Source: Phaeobacter italicus
GTDB taxonomy: Bacteria; Pseudomonadota; Alphaproteobacteria; Rhodobacterales; Rhodobacteraceae
Direction of reading: 5' to 3'
DNA: 64,000 nt
NCBI RefSeq assembly: GCF_001258055.1
Contig: NZ_CVRM01000022.1
Location: 62,001-126,000, forward strand
Made by a program: the position numbers and the translations under genes. The notes under the pieces are model-generated. The model did not search any database. It saw only the letters and a list, made by a program, of their open reading frames with translations, and was not told where the DNA came from. Below are positions 44,621-53,410 of this stretch, one piece after another (positions within the stretch are counted from its first letter, which is position 1; each line of letters starts with the position of its first letter).

Positions 44621-44749
44621 GCAGCCTGATCAAAACCTGGGCACTCACTTGTTTGTGTGGCGTTGACGCCGAGGCCTTTGCGGGCGCAGACTGTGAGTGA
44701 GAGACGATCTCACAGGCGAACCACCGCCCTCAAAACAAGGGAATTTGCG

Positions 44750-44767
44750 CGTTTTGCGCGCAAAACG
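44750..44767. promoter_or_regulatory. Perfect 18-base palindrome upstream of the polyamine-type ABC operon
   Basis: CGTTTTGCGCGCAAAACG reads the same on both strands. It lies 157 bases upstream of the binding-protein start, overlapping a direct repeat of TTTGCGCG (44744-44751) and TTTTGCGCG. No T-run follows, so an operator is more likely than a terminator. The cognate regulator is not apparent. Confidence 0.5.
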
Positions 44768-44923
44768 TCCCAAACTGGCCACATCGAGTCGCATCCGTAG
44801 TGCGTTCTGGCCTTATCAAAATCTGAATCTGTCTCTGTAGGGATGGGTGTGTGTTTCGCACAGTTTCCCCACCAAAAACAAAAACAAAACCAAGACCAAC
44901 AGATCCATAGGGAGAAAGACAAG

Positions 44924-46048
44924 ATGACTGCAAAGTCCACAGTAACTCGCCGCTCCATCCTGAAAGGGGCAGGCGCGGCAGCTCTGGCGGCGCCGCTCTA
45001 CTCCAAGAGCGCACTGGCCTCCTCTGGCGAGATCAACATCCTGATGTGGTCGGACTATCTGCCGCCGGAATTCATTTCCGGGTTCGAGGCCAAGACCGGC
45101 ATCAAGGTGAATTACACCGGTATCGGTTCGAACGAAGAAATCATCAACAAAATGAAGGCCACGAAAGGTCAGGGGTTTGACATCGTGTCCCCGACCAACA
45201 ACCGCTCGCTGCAGTGGGGGCCGCTAGAGCTTTTGAAGCCGTTTGACATGAATAAGGTCAATGTCGATGCGGTGAACCCCGCAATGGCAAAGATCGGCAC
45301 CGACGCGTGGAACTTTGACGGTGCGGGTGTGCACTGGCTGCCGCACATCTGGGGCACCGAAGGCATTGCCTATCGGACCGATAAATGGCTGCCCGCGGGT
45401 GACGCGCCGTCTTATGGCGATGTCTGGTCCGAGGAAAACGCAGGCAAGACCATGGGCCGGGCCCATTCGATGATGTTGGGTGCAGGCCTCTACATGGAAG
45501 CCTCTGGCGAAATGGAGCCGGGTTCGGTTTGGGCGGCCTACAACGACGAAGACACCATGCGGAAGGTCTGGGGTCAGATCGCCGACTGGTGCATTGAGCG
45601 TAAGAATCGCATCAAGCTGATCTGGAACGATGCAGACACCCAGAAAAACGGACTGCTGAACGAGGGTGTTGTTGTGGGTCAGACCTGGGATGGTCCGCCG
45701 CTGGCGCTGAAATCCGCAGGCGAGCCTGTGCACTATCAGGCCCCGGTTGAGGGCGCGATGGCGTGGGTTGACGGTATGTCGATGCCGGTTGGTGCCCAGA
45801 ACGAAGAGCAGGTCTACGCCTTCATCGACTATGCCTACGAAAAAGAGCCGGCAGGCAAAGCCATCGACAGCCACGGCTACAACTCTCCGGTTCTGGAGGC
45901 AGACAGCTTCTCTGGTGATGTCTACAAAAAGAACTTTGCCGAAGCCTATCCTGGTGACAGCCTTGCCAACCTGAACCCCTGGCCGGCGGAAGCCCCGTGG
46001 TATGCGGACGTGCGGACCGAGTTCGTCAACAAGTTCAAGAGCGCCTGA
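44924..46048 (+). CDS. Polyamine-type ABC transporter substrate-binding protein (Tat signal)
   Basis: The 374-residue periplasmic protein is of the PotD/PotF group. It has a twin-arginine signal (TRRSILKGAGAAALAAPL), which fixes the start at 44924. The mature protein begins near SSGEINILMWSDYLPPEFISG, a PotD-like strand, and has KMKATKGQGFDIVSPTNN and WDGPPLALKSAGEPVHYQ. A GGGAGAAAGACAAG leader precedes the ATG. The ligand may be spermidine, putrescine or another amine. It heads an operon of binding protein, ATPase and two permeases. Confidence 0.9.
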   Translation: MTAKSTVTRRSILKGAGAAALAAPLYSKSALASSGEINILMWSDYLPPEFISGFEAKTGIKVNYTGIGSNEEIINKMKATKGQGFDIVSPTNNRSLQWGPLELLKPFDMNKVNVDAVNPAMAKIGTDAWNFDGAGVHWLPHIWGTEGIAYRTDKWLPAGDAPSYGDVWSEENAGKTMGRAHSMMLGAGLYMEASGEMEPGSVWAAYNDEDTMRKVWGQIADWCIERKNRIKLIWNDADTQKNGLLNEGVVVGQTWDGPPLALKSAGEPVHYQAPVEGAMAWVDGMSMPVGAQNEEQVYAFIDYAYEKEPAGKAIDSHGYNSPVLEADSFSGDVYKKNFAEAYPGDSLANLNPWPAEAPWYADVRTEFVNKFKSA

Positions 46049-46066
46049 TCTGATCAGCGTGCAGAA

Positions 46067-46092
46067 CTGGCCCCTGCTGTGGTGGGGGCCAG
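46067..46092 (+). promoter_or_regulatory. Intercistronic hairpin after the binding-protein gene
   Basis: CTGGCCCC (46067-46074) and GGGGCCAG (46085-46092) form a perfect 8-bp stem 18 bases after the stop. There is no T-run, so mRNA stabilisation or partial attenuation is likely rather than full termination. Confidence 0.55.
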
Positions 46093-46148
46093 CCACACGC
46101 CGCAGGCGTAATTTCAACATATTATCAATCGGATGCAGGTGGCGTCGA

Positions 46149-46166
46149 CCGGTGGGTTTCCACCGG
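46149..46166 (+). promoter_or_regulatory. Second intercistronic hairpin, upstream of the ATPase gene
   Basis: CCGGTGG (46149-46155), GTTT loop, CCACCGG (46160-46166): a perfect 7-bp stem 29 bases before the ATPase start codon, just above its AAGGAG ribosome binding site. Confidence 0.45.
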
Positions 46167-46195
46167 ATGTGTCTGTGCACCGAAGGAGAAGCCAA

Positions 46196-47308
46196 ATGAG
46201 TGCTGGGGTTGGCGTAGATCTTGAGAACCTCTGGATCCGCTTTGGAGATTTCGTCGCGGTGCGCGACGCGAATGTCAAAATCAACGGGGGCGATTTCTTT
46301 TCGTTTCTGGGCCCGTCCGGCTGCGGCAAGACGACAATTCTGCGGGCCGTTTCGGGGTTTCTGGAGCCGAGCGAGGGCAATGTCCTGATCGGCGGAAACA
46401 ACATGCGCGGGATTGGGCCGAACAAGCGCCCGACAGCGCTGATCTTTCAGAACCTCGCCTTGTTCCCGCTGATGAAAATCTGGGAGAACATCACCTTCTC
46501 CATGGAGATCAAGGGGGCCTCTGCCAAGGAACGTCGCAAGCGTGCAGACGAACTTCTGGACATGATCGCGCTGCCGGGGCAGGGCGACAAGCTGCCCTCC
46601 GAACTGTCAGGCGGCCAGCGTCAGCGGGTGGCCATCGCCCGCGCGCTCTGTGCGGAGCCGGACGTCTTGTTGCTGGATGAGCCGCTGTCGGCGCTGGATC
46701 TCAAGTTGCGTCAGCACATGCGGACCGAACTGCGCGAGATCCAGCAGCGGGTCGGCATTACCTTCATCTACATCACCCACGATCAGGGCGAGGCGCTGAC
46801 CATGTCCGACAACATCGCGGTGATGAAGGCAGGTGTGATTGACCAGATTGCAGATGGCAAAACCATCTACAACGACCCTGCAACCGCCTTTGCAGCGTCT
46901 TTTGTCGGGGAAAACAATGTTTTCCGGGGCAAGGTGCAGCAGGTCATGGGCGACGAGGCCATGATCAGGACCAATCGATCCGGTGATCTGGTGGCGCGGA
47001 TCTCCTCGGCCAACCGCGGAAAGCTGAAAGTGGGCGATGATGCGATGATGTTCATCCGCCCCGAGGCCTTCTCTCTCGCGCCGCAAGGCGCCACGGGTGA
47101 TCATTTCGTCACCGCCAAGGTCAACCACGAAGAATTCGAGGGCAATGTCTTCAACATCTTCATGGAAGGTGAAGGCGGTAAGGAGCTCAAGGTCTCCATC
47201 CCCAACCTCGGTCAGTCGTTCGAGGATCACACAGGCCAGAACATCACGCTGGAATACGAGACGCAAAATGCCGTTGTCGTGCCTGCTGGTGAACTGGCTG
47301 CGGAATGA
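46196..47308 (+). CDS. Polyamine-type ABC transporter ATP-binding protein (PotA-like)
   Basis: The 370-residue ATPase has Walker A GPSGCGKTTILRAV, signature SGGQRQRVAIARAL, Walker B VLLLDEPLSALD and the switch His in YITHDQGEAL. It carries the C-terminal TOBE/OB regulatory domain of PotA-type ATPases. AAGGAGAAGCCAA precedes the start at 46196. The next gene begins 13 bases after its stop. Confidence 0.94.
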   Translation: MSAGVGVDLENLWIRFGDFVAVRDANVKINGGDFFSFLGPSGCGKTTILRAVSGFLEPSEGNVLIGGNNMRGIGPNKRPTALIFQNLALFPLMKIWENITFSMEIKGASAKERRKRADELLDMIALPGQGDKLPSELSGGQRQRVAIARALCAEPDVLLLDEPLSALDLKLRQHMRTELREIQQRVGITFIYITHDQGEALTMSDNIAVMKAGVIDQIADGKTIYNDPATAFAASFVGENNVFRGKVQQVMGDEAMIRTNRSGDLVARISSANRGKLKVGDDAMMFIRPEAFSLAPQGATGDHFVTAKVNHEEFEGNVFNIFMEGEGGKELKVSIPNLGQSFEDHTGQNITLEYETQNAVVVPAGELAAE

Positions 47309-47321
47309 GAGGGGCCGAACC

Positions 47322-48242
47322 ATGCCTAGTTTCCTGAAGGAATTCTTCAAACGGAACGGCGTCGGCATGGGCAGTGTGATGCTGGGTCTTGTCCTGTTCT
47401 GGACGATTGGCCTGATCATTCTGCCACAGCTGTCGATGCTGGACTTTTCGTTCCGGCCCAACCTGCCGCCGCCGGAAATTGGCGGGCCTAAGGATGTCTA
47501 CACGCTGGAGAACTACAAATACCTGATCTACGGTCCGGAAGGCGGCAGTCAGGATTATAACGCTGTCGATCTTCGGGTTTTCTTTCGAACGCTGGTGGCT
47601 GCGGTCTGTGTGACAGTTTTCAACCTGATCCTGTGCTACCCGATCGCCTATTATCTGGCCCAGACCAAGGGCAATCACATCCGTATCTTTGCGCTGATGC
47701 TGATCATTCCCTATTGGATCAACGAGATCCTGCGCGCCTTTGCTTTGCGCATCATCTTTGGCGAAACGGGGGTTTTGAACAATCTGCTGGTCGGGATGGG
47801 GCTGTTTGACACGCCGTTTGACTTTATCCGCAATGACATCGCGCTTTATGCGGGTCTGGGGTACGCCTACATCCTTCTTATGATCTTCCCGATCTACAAT
47901 GTGATCGAGAGCCTCGACCGCAACCAGATCGAAGCGGCGCGCGATATGGGGGCCAGCTGGCCGATGATCCACCGCCGCGTGGTGATCCCCTATGCCAAGC
48001 CGGGTATTTCGTCGGGGTGCACCATGGTGTTCATGCTGTCGGCCGGCGCATTGGCCGCGCCACAGATCCTGGGCGGGCCGTCGTCCCTGTGGTTCACACA
48101 GCTGATTTATCAGCAGTTCAATGACAACTCCGATTGGCCGCAGGGTGCCGCCTATGCAGTGGTTCTGCTGGTCACCTGTATCCTGCTCGTTCTGGCAATC
48201 ATGCGCCTGTTTAAGGTGAATATGGGAGACATCGGCAAATGA
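47322..48242 (+). CDS. Polyamine-type ABC transporter permease (PotB-like)
   Basis: The 306-residue inner-membrane permease has six or so hydrophobic segments and the EAA loop EAARDMGASWPMIHRRVVIP. The large periplasmic loop after the first segment (FRPNLPPPEIGGPKDVYTLE) is typical of PotB. The start at 47322 (MPSFLKEFF) is 13 bases after the ATPase stop. It overlaps the following permease by 4 bases (ATGA). Confidence 0.93.
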   Translation: MPSFLKEFFKRNGVGMGSVMLGLVLFWTIGLIILPQLSMLDFSFRPNLPPPEIGGPKDVYTLENYKYLIYGPEGGSQDYNAVDLRVFFRTLVAAVCVTVFNLILCYPIAYYLAQTKGNHIRIFALMLIIPYWINEILRAFALRIIFGETGVLNNLLVGMGLFDTPFDFIRNDIALYAGLGYAYILLMIFPIYNVIESLDRNQIEAARDMGASWPMIHRRVVIPYAKPGISSGCTMVFMLSAGALAAPQILGGPSSLWFTQLIYQQFNDNSDWPQGAAYAVVLLVTCILLVLAIMRLFKVNMGDIGK

Positions 48243-49552
48243 AGAGCTTCTCCTTCCTTCGCTTGAGCGTATGGTTCTACCTGGCGATTTTCTTCGCCTA
48301 TCTGTTGGGGCCGCTGGTGATCATGTCGGTCACCGCTTTCAACTCGCCAGAGTTTCCGCGGGCGTCGCCTTGGGAATGTCTGACCTTTGAATGGTTCTCT
48401 GCCCTGTTTCAGGATGAACGCATTCTGAACGGGATCTGGAACTCCATTCTGGTCGGTGCAGGCACGGTGGTTCTGTCTGTTGCGATGGGGCTGGCCGGAG
48501 CGCTGATGCTCACTCAGATCTGGCCGAAACTGCGCGCAACCTATTACACGATCATCATTGCGCCGATTCTCATTCCTGGCGTCGTGCTTGGTATCTCGAC
48601 CCTTGTGTTCTGGGACCGGATCAACCGGATGTTGGGGCTGGGGGCGGATAGCTTCCTGTCCAATGGCTTGTTCCTGACCATCATTGGTCAGTCCACCTTT
48701 ATTGCCAGCTACTGCATGCTTGTTCTGGTCGCGCGTTTGCAGCGCTATGACATCGCGCTGACAGAGGCGGCACTGGATCTGGGCGCAACCCATGCGCAGG
48801 CATTCCGCAAGGTTCTGCTGCCGTTCATGAAACCGGCAATTGCCTCTGCGGCGGTGCTGGCCTTCCTGGCGAGCTTTGAGAACTACAACACCACCACCTT
48901 TACCTTCGGGGAATACCCGACGCTGACAATCGAACTGGCCCAGAAGGTTCGCTATGGCATCACGCCTGCGATTTCGGCTCTGGCCTTTATCATCGTGGTG
49001 TTGACGGTGTTTGTCGCGCTCGCAAACGAGGCGAACATTCGTCGCAAGGAGCTGGTCGCAGCTGCGCGCAAGGATGCCACTGTCGAAGAATTGGAAAGTG
49101 GCCGTCTGCGGTTGCCGAATTTCTTCAGCTCGAACTGGGCTGCGGTTGCCCTGGTTGTTGTCGCCTGTCTGACCATTGCAACGGTCGGAACCGCAACAGT
49201 CTACAGCCCGCAACAGTGTATTGCGGATATTCGCGAGCAAAAGCGGCTTGAGACTGAGGCGCGCATCCAGGAACTGCGCCAACGCCGCGCAGAAGAAGCA
49301 GCGCGTCGGGCTGCTGAAGAGGCGGAAAAAGGCGATGATGCCACGGGCGGGACATCAACCGCGCCTGCCACTGGTGGCAACAACTCTGGCTTCGGCAATG
49401 TGTTTGATCCCAATGCCCTTGGTGGTGGGTCATCAGATGCAGAAGAGACCGATGACCAGAGCAGCGCACCCAGTTCCGGTGGCGGCAGCTCTGCTTTTGG
49501 TGGTGCATTTGACCCCAATGCCCTGTCCGGGGGCGGCTCGGACGGCAACTAA
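48239..49552 (+). CDS. Polyamine-type ABC transporter permease (PotC-like) with extended C-terminus
   Basis: Residues 1-265 are a normal PotC-type permease with the EAA loop EAALDLGATHAQAFRKVLLP (176-195). The rest is unusual for the family, which usually ends near 260-290 residues. It adds a further hydrophobic segment (about 300-322), a highly charged helix rich in Glu, Arg and Ala (325-365), and a Gly/Ser/Asp-rich tail holding two copies of an FDPNAL motif (FGNVFDPNAL 385-394, FGGAFDPNAL 420-429). The reading frame is continuous with no sign of frameshift. With six core helices the tail would lie in the periplasm. Its role is unknown. Confidence 0.9.
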   Translation: MKSFSFLRLSVWFYLAIFFAYLLGPLVIMSVTAFNSPEFPRASPWECLTFEWFSALFQDERILNGIWNSILVGAGTVVLSVAMGLAGALMLTQIWPKLRATYYTIIIAPILIPGVVLGISTLVFWDRINRMLGLGADSFLSNGLFLTIIGQSTFIASYCMLVLVARLQRYDIALTEAALDLGATHAQAFRKVLLPFMKPAIASAAVLAFLASFENYNTTTFTFGEYPTLTIELAQKVRYGITPAISALAFIIVVLTVFVALANEANIRRKELVAAARKDATVEELESGRLRLPNFFSSNWAAVALVVVACLTIATVGTATVYSPQQCIADIREQKRLETEARIQELRQRRAEEAARRAAEEAEKGDDATGGTSTAPATGGNNSGFGNVFDPNALGGGSSDAEETDDQSSAPSSGGGSSAFGGAFDPNALSGGGSDGN

Positions 49553-49600
49553 AGCGACAAAGGTAGGGCAGTCAAAACTGTCCTGCCTTTCAAATCACGA

Positions 49601-49637
49601 ACCCCCTGCCCAGAGAAATCCGGGCAGGGGGTTTTTC
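49601..49637 (+). terminator. Rho-independent terminator of the polyamine-type ABC operon
   Basis: ACCCCCTGCCC (49601-49611) and GGGCAGGGGGT (49622-49632) pair perfectly, followed by TTTTCGTTT. A weaker imperfect hairpin (AGGTAGGGCAGT / ACTGTCCTGCCTTT, 49561-49590) lies just before it. Confidence 0.88.
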
Positions 49638-49662
49638 GTTTCCTGAGCGGGGGGGCTGGCTG

Positions 49663-52600
49663 TCAGCCCATGCTGACCCTTGCTGCCACGGTCTGGCGAA
49701 CGGGGGCCTGCACTGTCCCAAACCGCCGCAGTTTATGCCAGCCGGTCAACCGACCTGTCAAAATCCGCCACAGCGAACGGTAGACATTGATGATCAGCAA
49801 CTGCCGATAGATCAGCCGGTTGAGCAGCAGCAGGAACACCATTCGGCGAGGCGTGGAGGGTTCGGAGCGAACCGCATAATCGGCCATGATCATTTCCAGC
49901 AGTGGCAAAGCGAGGAAAATTGACAGAACGATATAGTCCCGTGCGGTAAAGGCATCAAAGCTGGTGCCGTCAAAGCTGGTGATGAAGCGCGCCAGCATCA
50001 GAACAAGCAACAGATCGATGATCGGGCCAAGCAGCGGCATGATCACACCAAACAGCACCAGGTCCGTCAGCCCGACAAGCCCGATGGCATGGCCCTTGCG
50101 GATCGTCGCACGGTGTTTCCAGGCTGATTGCAGGATGCCAATGGACCAGCGCATGCGCTGTTTCATCAGCGTGCCAACAGATGCGGGTGCCTCTGTGTAG
50201 GCATAGGCTTTTTCAGCGGCCCGGACGACATAGCCGGCCTCCAGCAGCGAGATGGTAAGATCCGTGTCCTCCGCCAAGGTCTGGCTGGAATAATAGCCGC
50301 ATTCACGAACGGCAGCGGTCCGCCATGCCCCAAAAGCACCGGGGACCACCATGATCGCGTTGATCGTCTCATAGGCGCGACGATCGATATTCTGGGCGAC
50401 GGTGTATTCCAGCTTTTCCAGTTTGGTCAGCAGGTTGTTGGAGTTGCCAACCATGATTTTTCCGGCCACGGCCCCGACCTTTGGGTTGCGAAGCGGTTGC
50501 ATCAGGCGGCGGATTGCGTCAGGCGCGACGATTGTATCCGCATCAATGGCCACAACATAGTCGGTGGTGACATGGGCAAAGGCCAGGTTTGCGGCCTTCC
50601 ACTTGCCGCCGTTTGGCTGGCGCAGGATCTGAACCTTTGGATTGTTCAGATAAGTCTTTGAAACCAGGTCATAGGTTGCATCGGTCGAACCGTCATCGAC
50701 AACCAGAACCGACAGGTTCGGATAATCGGAATCAAGGACGCTGTAGATGGTCTTGAGGATGCTTTTCTCTTCGTTATAGGCGGGAATGACCACTGTCACC
50801 GGTGCGGTGAAATCACCGGTGCGATGGCGGAGATCCGAGCGGGACAGGCGTTTTGAGCGGATCGCCAGCACGAACAGCGTCAGTGCCCGCAATACCCCTA
50901 GAAGCACGGCAAGCGGGACGATGTAGGAAACCCAGGTTGCGCCACTGCCAACCCCGCTGAAGGCAAGGGATTCAAAAGATTCCAGTTGGCTGACCTGGCG
51001 GGTTTCGTAGGGTGTGCCAAAGCTTACCATTGCCTCTTTCAGAGAAATGAACTCGTAGCCGCGCGCCTTCAACTCCGGAATGAGCAGTGCCAGAGCAGCG
51101 ACAGTGTTGCTGCGTTCACCGCCGCCATCATGCAAAAGCAAGACCTGACCGGAACCGTCCAGCTGTTCGATTGTGTAATCGACCAGCTCCCGAGGGCTGA
51201 GGTCACGCCAATCCGGCGGCACGATGTCGGCGCCCAGCAGATGGTAACGCTGATCGATAACGGTCTTCAGGCGGCGGGCCATCTCTCCCTCAAGCGGGCC
51301 GGGACCACGCATGTATGGCGCACGGAACACAACAGGAGTCTTCCCGGTGAGCCAGGAAAACATCCGCGACTGCAAGGCCAGCTCCACCTGAACCCGGTTC
51401 GGTGATGACCGATCCAGCTGCGGGTGGGAAAAGGTGTGCAGGCCAAAGTCATAGTCGTTCTGTGCCATCGCATTCACGACCGACTTATGCTCAAACATCT
51501 GGTTGCCGATCATGAAGAAGGTCGCAGGAACCTCTGCATCCGCCAGGATATCCAGAACGTCCTGGGTGTGCTCTTTGGTGGGGCCATCGTCAAAGGTCAG
51601 CAGAATGCTTTTGTCCGGAAGGGCGCCGTAGCGCTGGCCAATCACCGGGGTCGGCAACGGATCGGTAATCGCCTCTGTCACGCGCAGGGTTTCAGGGTCG
51701 CGGCTGACAGTGCGACGCCCCGGAACCTCTGTCTGGTCGAACCGGATAAACGCGCCTTCACCGCGGTAGGAGACAAAGCTGCCGAGGTCGATTTCCTTCA
51801 GCGATGCAAAGGCGTCCTCAGACAGGATGTCTGCATTCGAGAGCAGCGGCCAGATGGACGGGTCTTCCTGCCCAAGGCCCCAGATCGCGACACCATCGAT
51901 GTTGGCTTCGGACACAGACAACAGTTGGCTGTAGTGGCTGACCGCATCAAGGTACCAGATCATGTTCCGCTCACCCGCGCTGTCCATATAGGAGATCAGC
52001 CCGTGCCCTTTTTCTGGCGAGTAGCCGGCGAAGGCGCGGTATTGATCGGCCTGAGACATGGCGTCTGCGTAGCTGATGAACTCCGGCACCGGTTCTGCCG
52101 TGCTCCAGTGAACGCCACCGGATGCAAGGCCAACAACCAGCTTTTCGGAGGGGATGATATCCTGTGCACGCACCAGCGTTTCTTCGAACCAGTCCAGTGG
52201 CGCAGGGGATTCCTCATAAATGCTGAGACGGAAGCTGTTTTGAACAATGGGAAGGATCACGCGGTCTGGCAGTTCCGCGCTATATGCCAGGGCTTCGATC
52301 TGGTCCGGGGCGACGACGACGCAGTTTTCCAATCCCTTTTGGGTAAAACTGGTCTGCACGCTTTCGATCTCTCCCAGCGCCTTGCGCAGGTTCTCGACTT
52401 CGAGCCGACGCACATCAAAGCAAAGGCCGGACCAACCTTCGGTCACAGCCAGATCTGCCGTCTTGGCCCATAGATCCGGGTTCTGCCCTTCCAGAACGTC
52501 CGCCTGTACGTGGATCAACGGCTGGATCGGATGGCCACCAAAGGGGTTGTTGCGCACAATGTACGGAACGCTCTCACCAGTGTGGCCCGACTGCAGCCAA

Positions 52601-53205
52601 TCGATGCCGTTTTCGCTCAGCATCAGCCATTCGGGAACATAGGTATTGATGGTGTCGCAGGTACGGCTGATCGCGTTGGACACATCCTCAAGGTTGGCCG
52701 CGACAAAGGCGTAGACCTGCGAGGGGTTGCCGCTGGCGGTGCGTGCAGCCATTCCATCACCAGTGCATGCCGCCGCCATTTCGGTCGGTGTGGTGGCGTG
52801 TTGGTGAAGCTGATTGTGACCCAGATGGTCGTGGCCACTGTCGCCATGCAGGCTGTCGTTTTGCGGCAGGAAACGGCGCAAGTCCTGTGAGGCGACTGTT
52901 TTTGCAGGGCTTTCCTGAAACAGCGTGCGTGCAAAGTTGAACTCGGTAATCACATTCTTGGTGACGGCGAAGATCATCGCGAGCGCGAGAGCAACCAGCA
53001 GAACAAAGATCAACACAGCCAGCAGAGGACGGGCAGGACCATCTGCTTTAAAGATTTGCCGCTGCGGATCCGTGGAGTTTGACATCTCGGCTGGGAGAAT
53101 CTCAGTCGGGAATGTCTTGAAACGACGCGGTTTGGGCGCTGCGCGCTTTGCACTGCGTTTGGTGGGCCCTGGCGCCGGCCGGTTTTTGATCGTCGTAGTC
53201 ATCAC
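49663..53205 (-). CDS. GH18-like / NodB polysaccharide deacetylase / family-2 glycosyltransferase fusion protein
   Basis: This 1180-residue inner-membrane protein has, in order: a basic cytoplasmic N-terminus, one membrane helix (60-82) and a periplasmic GH18-like domain (about 160-470, ending GVAIWGLGQEDPSIW). A NodB (CE4) deacetylase domain follows, with its motifs present (TFDDGP 537-542, HTFSH 590-594, RAPY 628-631, DW 665-666, LHDGGG 691). Then come a helix (760-783), a cytoplasmic GT2 domain (VVIPAY 805, DDGSTD 837, DAD 888-890, AED 978-980, QRMRW 1016-1020) and further membrane helices. Together this equals PgaB plus PgaC of poly-N-acetylglucosamine export. In the GH18-like part the usual D-x-E acid is replaced (FDVRR, 263-267), so hydrolysis is doubtful. 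An ATG one codon later is also possible as the start. Confidence 0.92.
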   Translation of the reverse strand: MMTTTIKNRPAPGPTKRSAKRAAPKPRRFKTFPTEILPAEMSNSTDPQRQIFKADGPARPLLAVLIFVLLVALALAMIFAVTKNVITEFNFARTLFQESPAKTVASQDLRRFLPQNDSLHGDSGHDHLGHNQLHQHATTPTEMAAACTGDGMAARTASGNPSQVYAFVAANLEDVSNAISRTCDTINTYVPEWLMLSENGIDWLQSGHTGESVPYIVRNNPFGGHPIQPLIHVQADVLEGQNPDLWAKTADLAVTEGWSGLCFDVRRLEVENLRKALGEIESVQTSFTQKGLENCVVVAPDQIEALAYSAELPDRVILPIVQNSFRLSIYEESPAPLDWFEETLVRAQDIIPSEKLVVGLASGGVHWSTAEPVPEFISYADAMSQADQYRAFAGYSPEKGHGLISYMDSAGERNMIWYLDAVSHYSQLLSVSEANIDGVAIWGLGQEDPSIWPLLSNADILSEDAFASLKEIDLGSFVSYRGEGAFIRFDQTEVPGRRTVSRDPETLRVTEAITDPLPTPVIGQRYGALPDKSILLTFDDGPTKEHTQDVLDILADAEVPATFFMIGNQMFEHKSVVNAMAQNDYDFGLHTFSHPQLDRSSPNRVQVELALQSRMFSWLTGKTPVVFRAPYMRGPGPLEGEMARRLKTVIDQRYHLLGADIVPPDWRDLSPRELVDYTIEQLDGSGQVLLLHDGGGERSNTVAALALLIPELKARGYEFISLKEAMVSFGTPYETRQVSQLESFESLAFSGVGSGATWVSYIVPLAVLLGVLRALTLFVLAIRSKRLSRSDLRHRTGDFTAPVTVVIPAYNEEKSILKTIYSVLDSDYPNLSVLVVDDGSTDATYDLVSKTYLNNPKVQILRQPNGGKWKAANLAFAHVTTDYVVAIDADTIVAPDAIRRLMQPLRNPKVGAVAGKIMVGNSNNLLTKLEKLEYTVAQNIDRRAYETINAIMVVPGAFGAWRTAAVRECGYYSSQTLAEDTDLTISLLEAGYVVRAAEKAYAYTEAPASVGTLMKQRMRWSIGILQSAWKHRATIRKGHAIGLVGLTDLVLFGVIMPLLGPIIDLLLVLMLARFITSFDGTSFDAFTARDYIVLSIFLALPLLEMIMADYAVRSEPSTPRRMVFLLLLNRLIYRQLLIINVYRSLWRILTGRLTGWHKLRRFGTVQAPVRQTVAARVSMG

Positions 53206-53310
53206 TTGCCAACCCGTTGAAAAAACGTGGTAATCAGTCGTTCACAGTTGGGGGGCAGGCGATTTTCGCCATCAAGTGAGGTCAGAACTTTTCGATTCCG
53301 CCATCACTCG

Positions 53311-53333
53311 TTAAGTTTTTAACAAAACCTTAA
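53311..53333. promoter_or_regulatory. CtrA-type box in the divergent exopolysaccharide promoter region
   Basis: TTAACAAAACCTTAAG contains TTAA (53319-53322), seven bases, TTAA (53330-53333), the full CtrA consensus spacing. A further half site TTAA is at 53311-53314. The region of 205 bases separates the fusion gene from the DUF3131 gene, so one site could control both. Confidence 0.55.
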
Positions 53334-53410
53334 GGGTATTTCAAGGTGGGCACCGGTTTGTTGAGAGTTTAGGTTAACACCAGCCGGAACCGGAACATTG
53401 GACAGGGTCG

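Noticed and set aside
48152-49282. 376-codon minus-strand frame opposite the PotC-like gene
   Set aside because: Gln/Arg/Asn-rich antisense translation without domain similarity.
51424-52473. 349-codon plus-strand frame opposite the GH18-NodB-GT2 fusion
   Set aside because: Antisense shadow; no start signal or family match.
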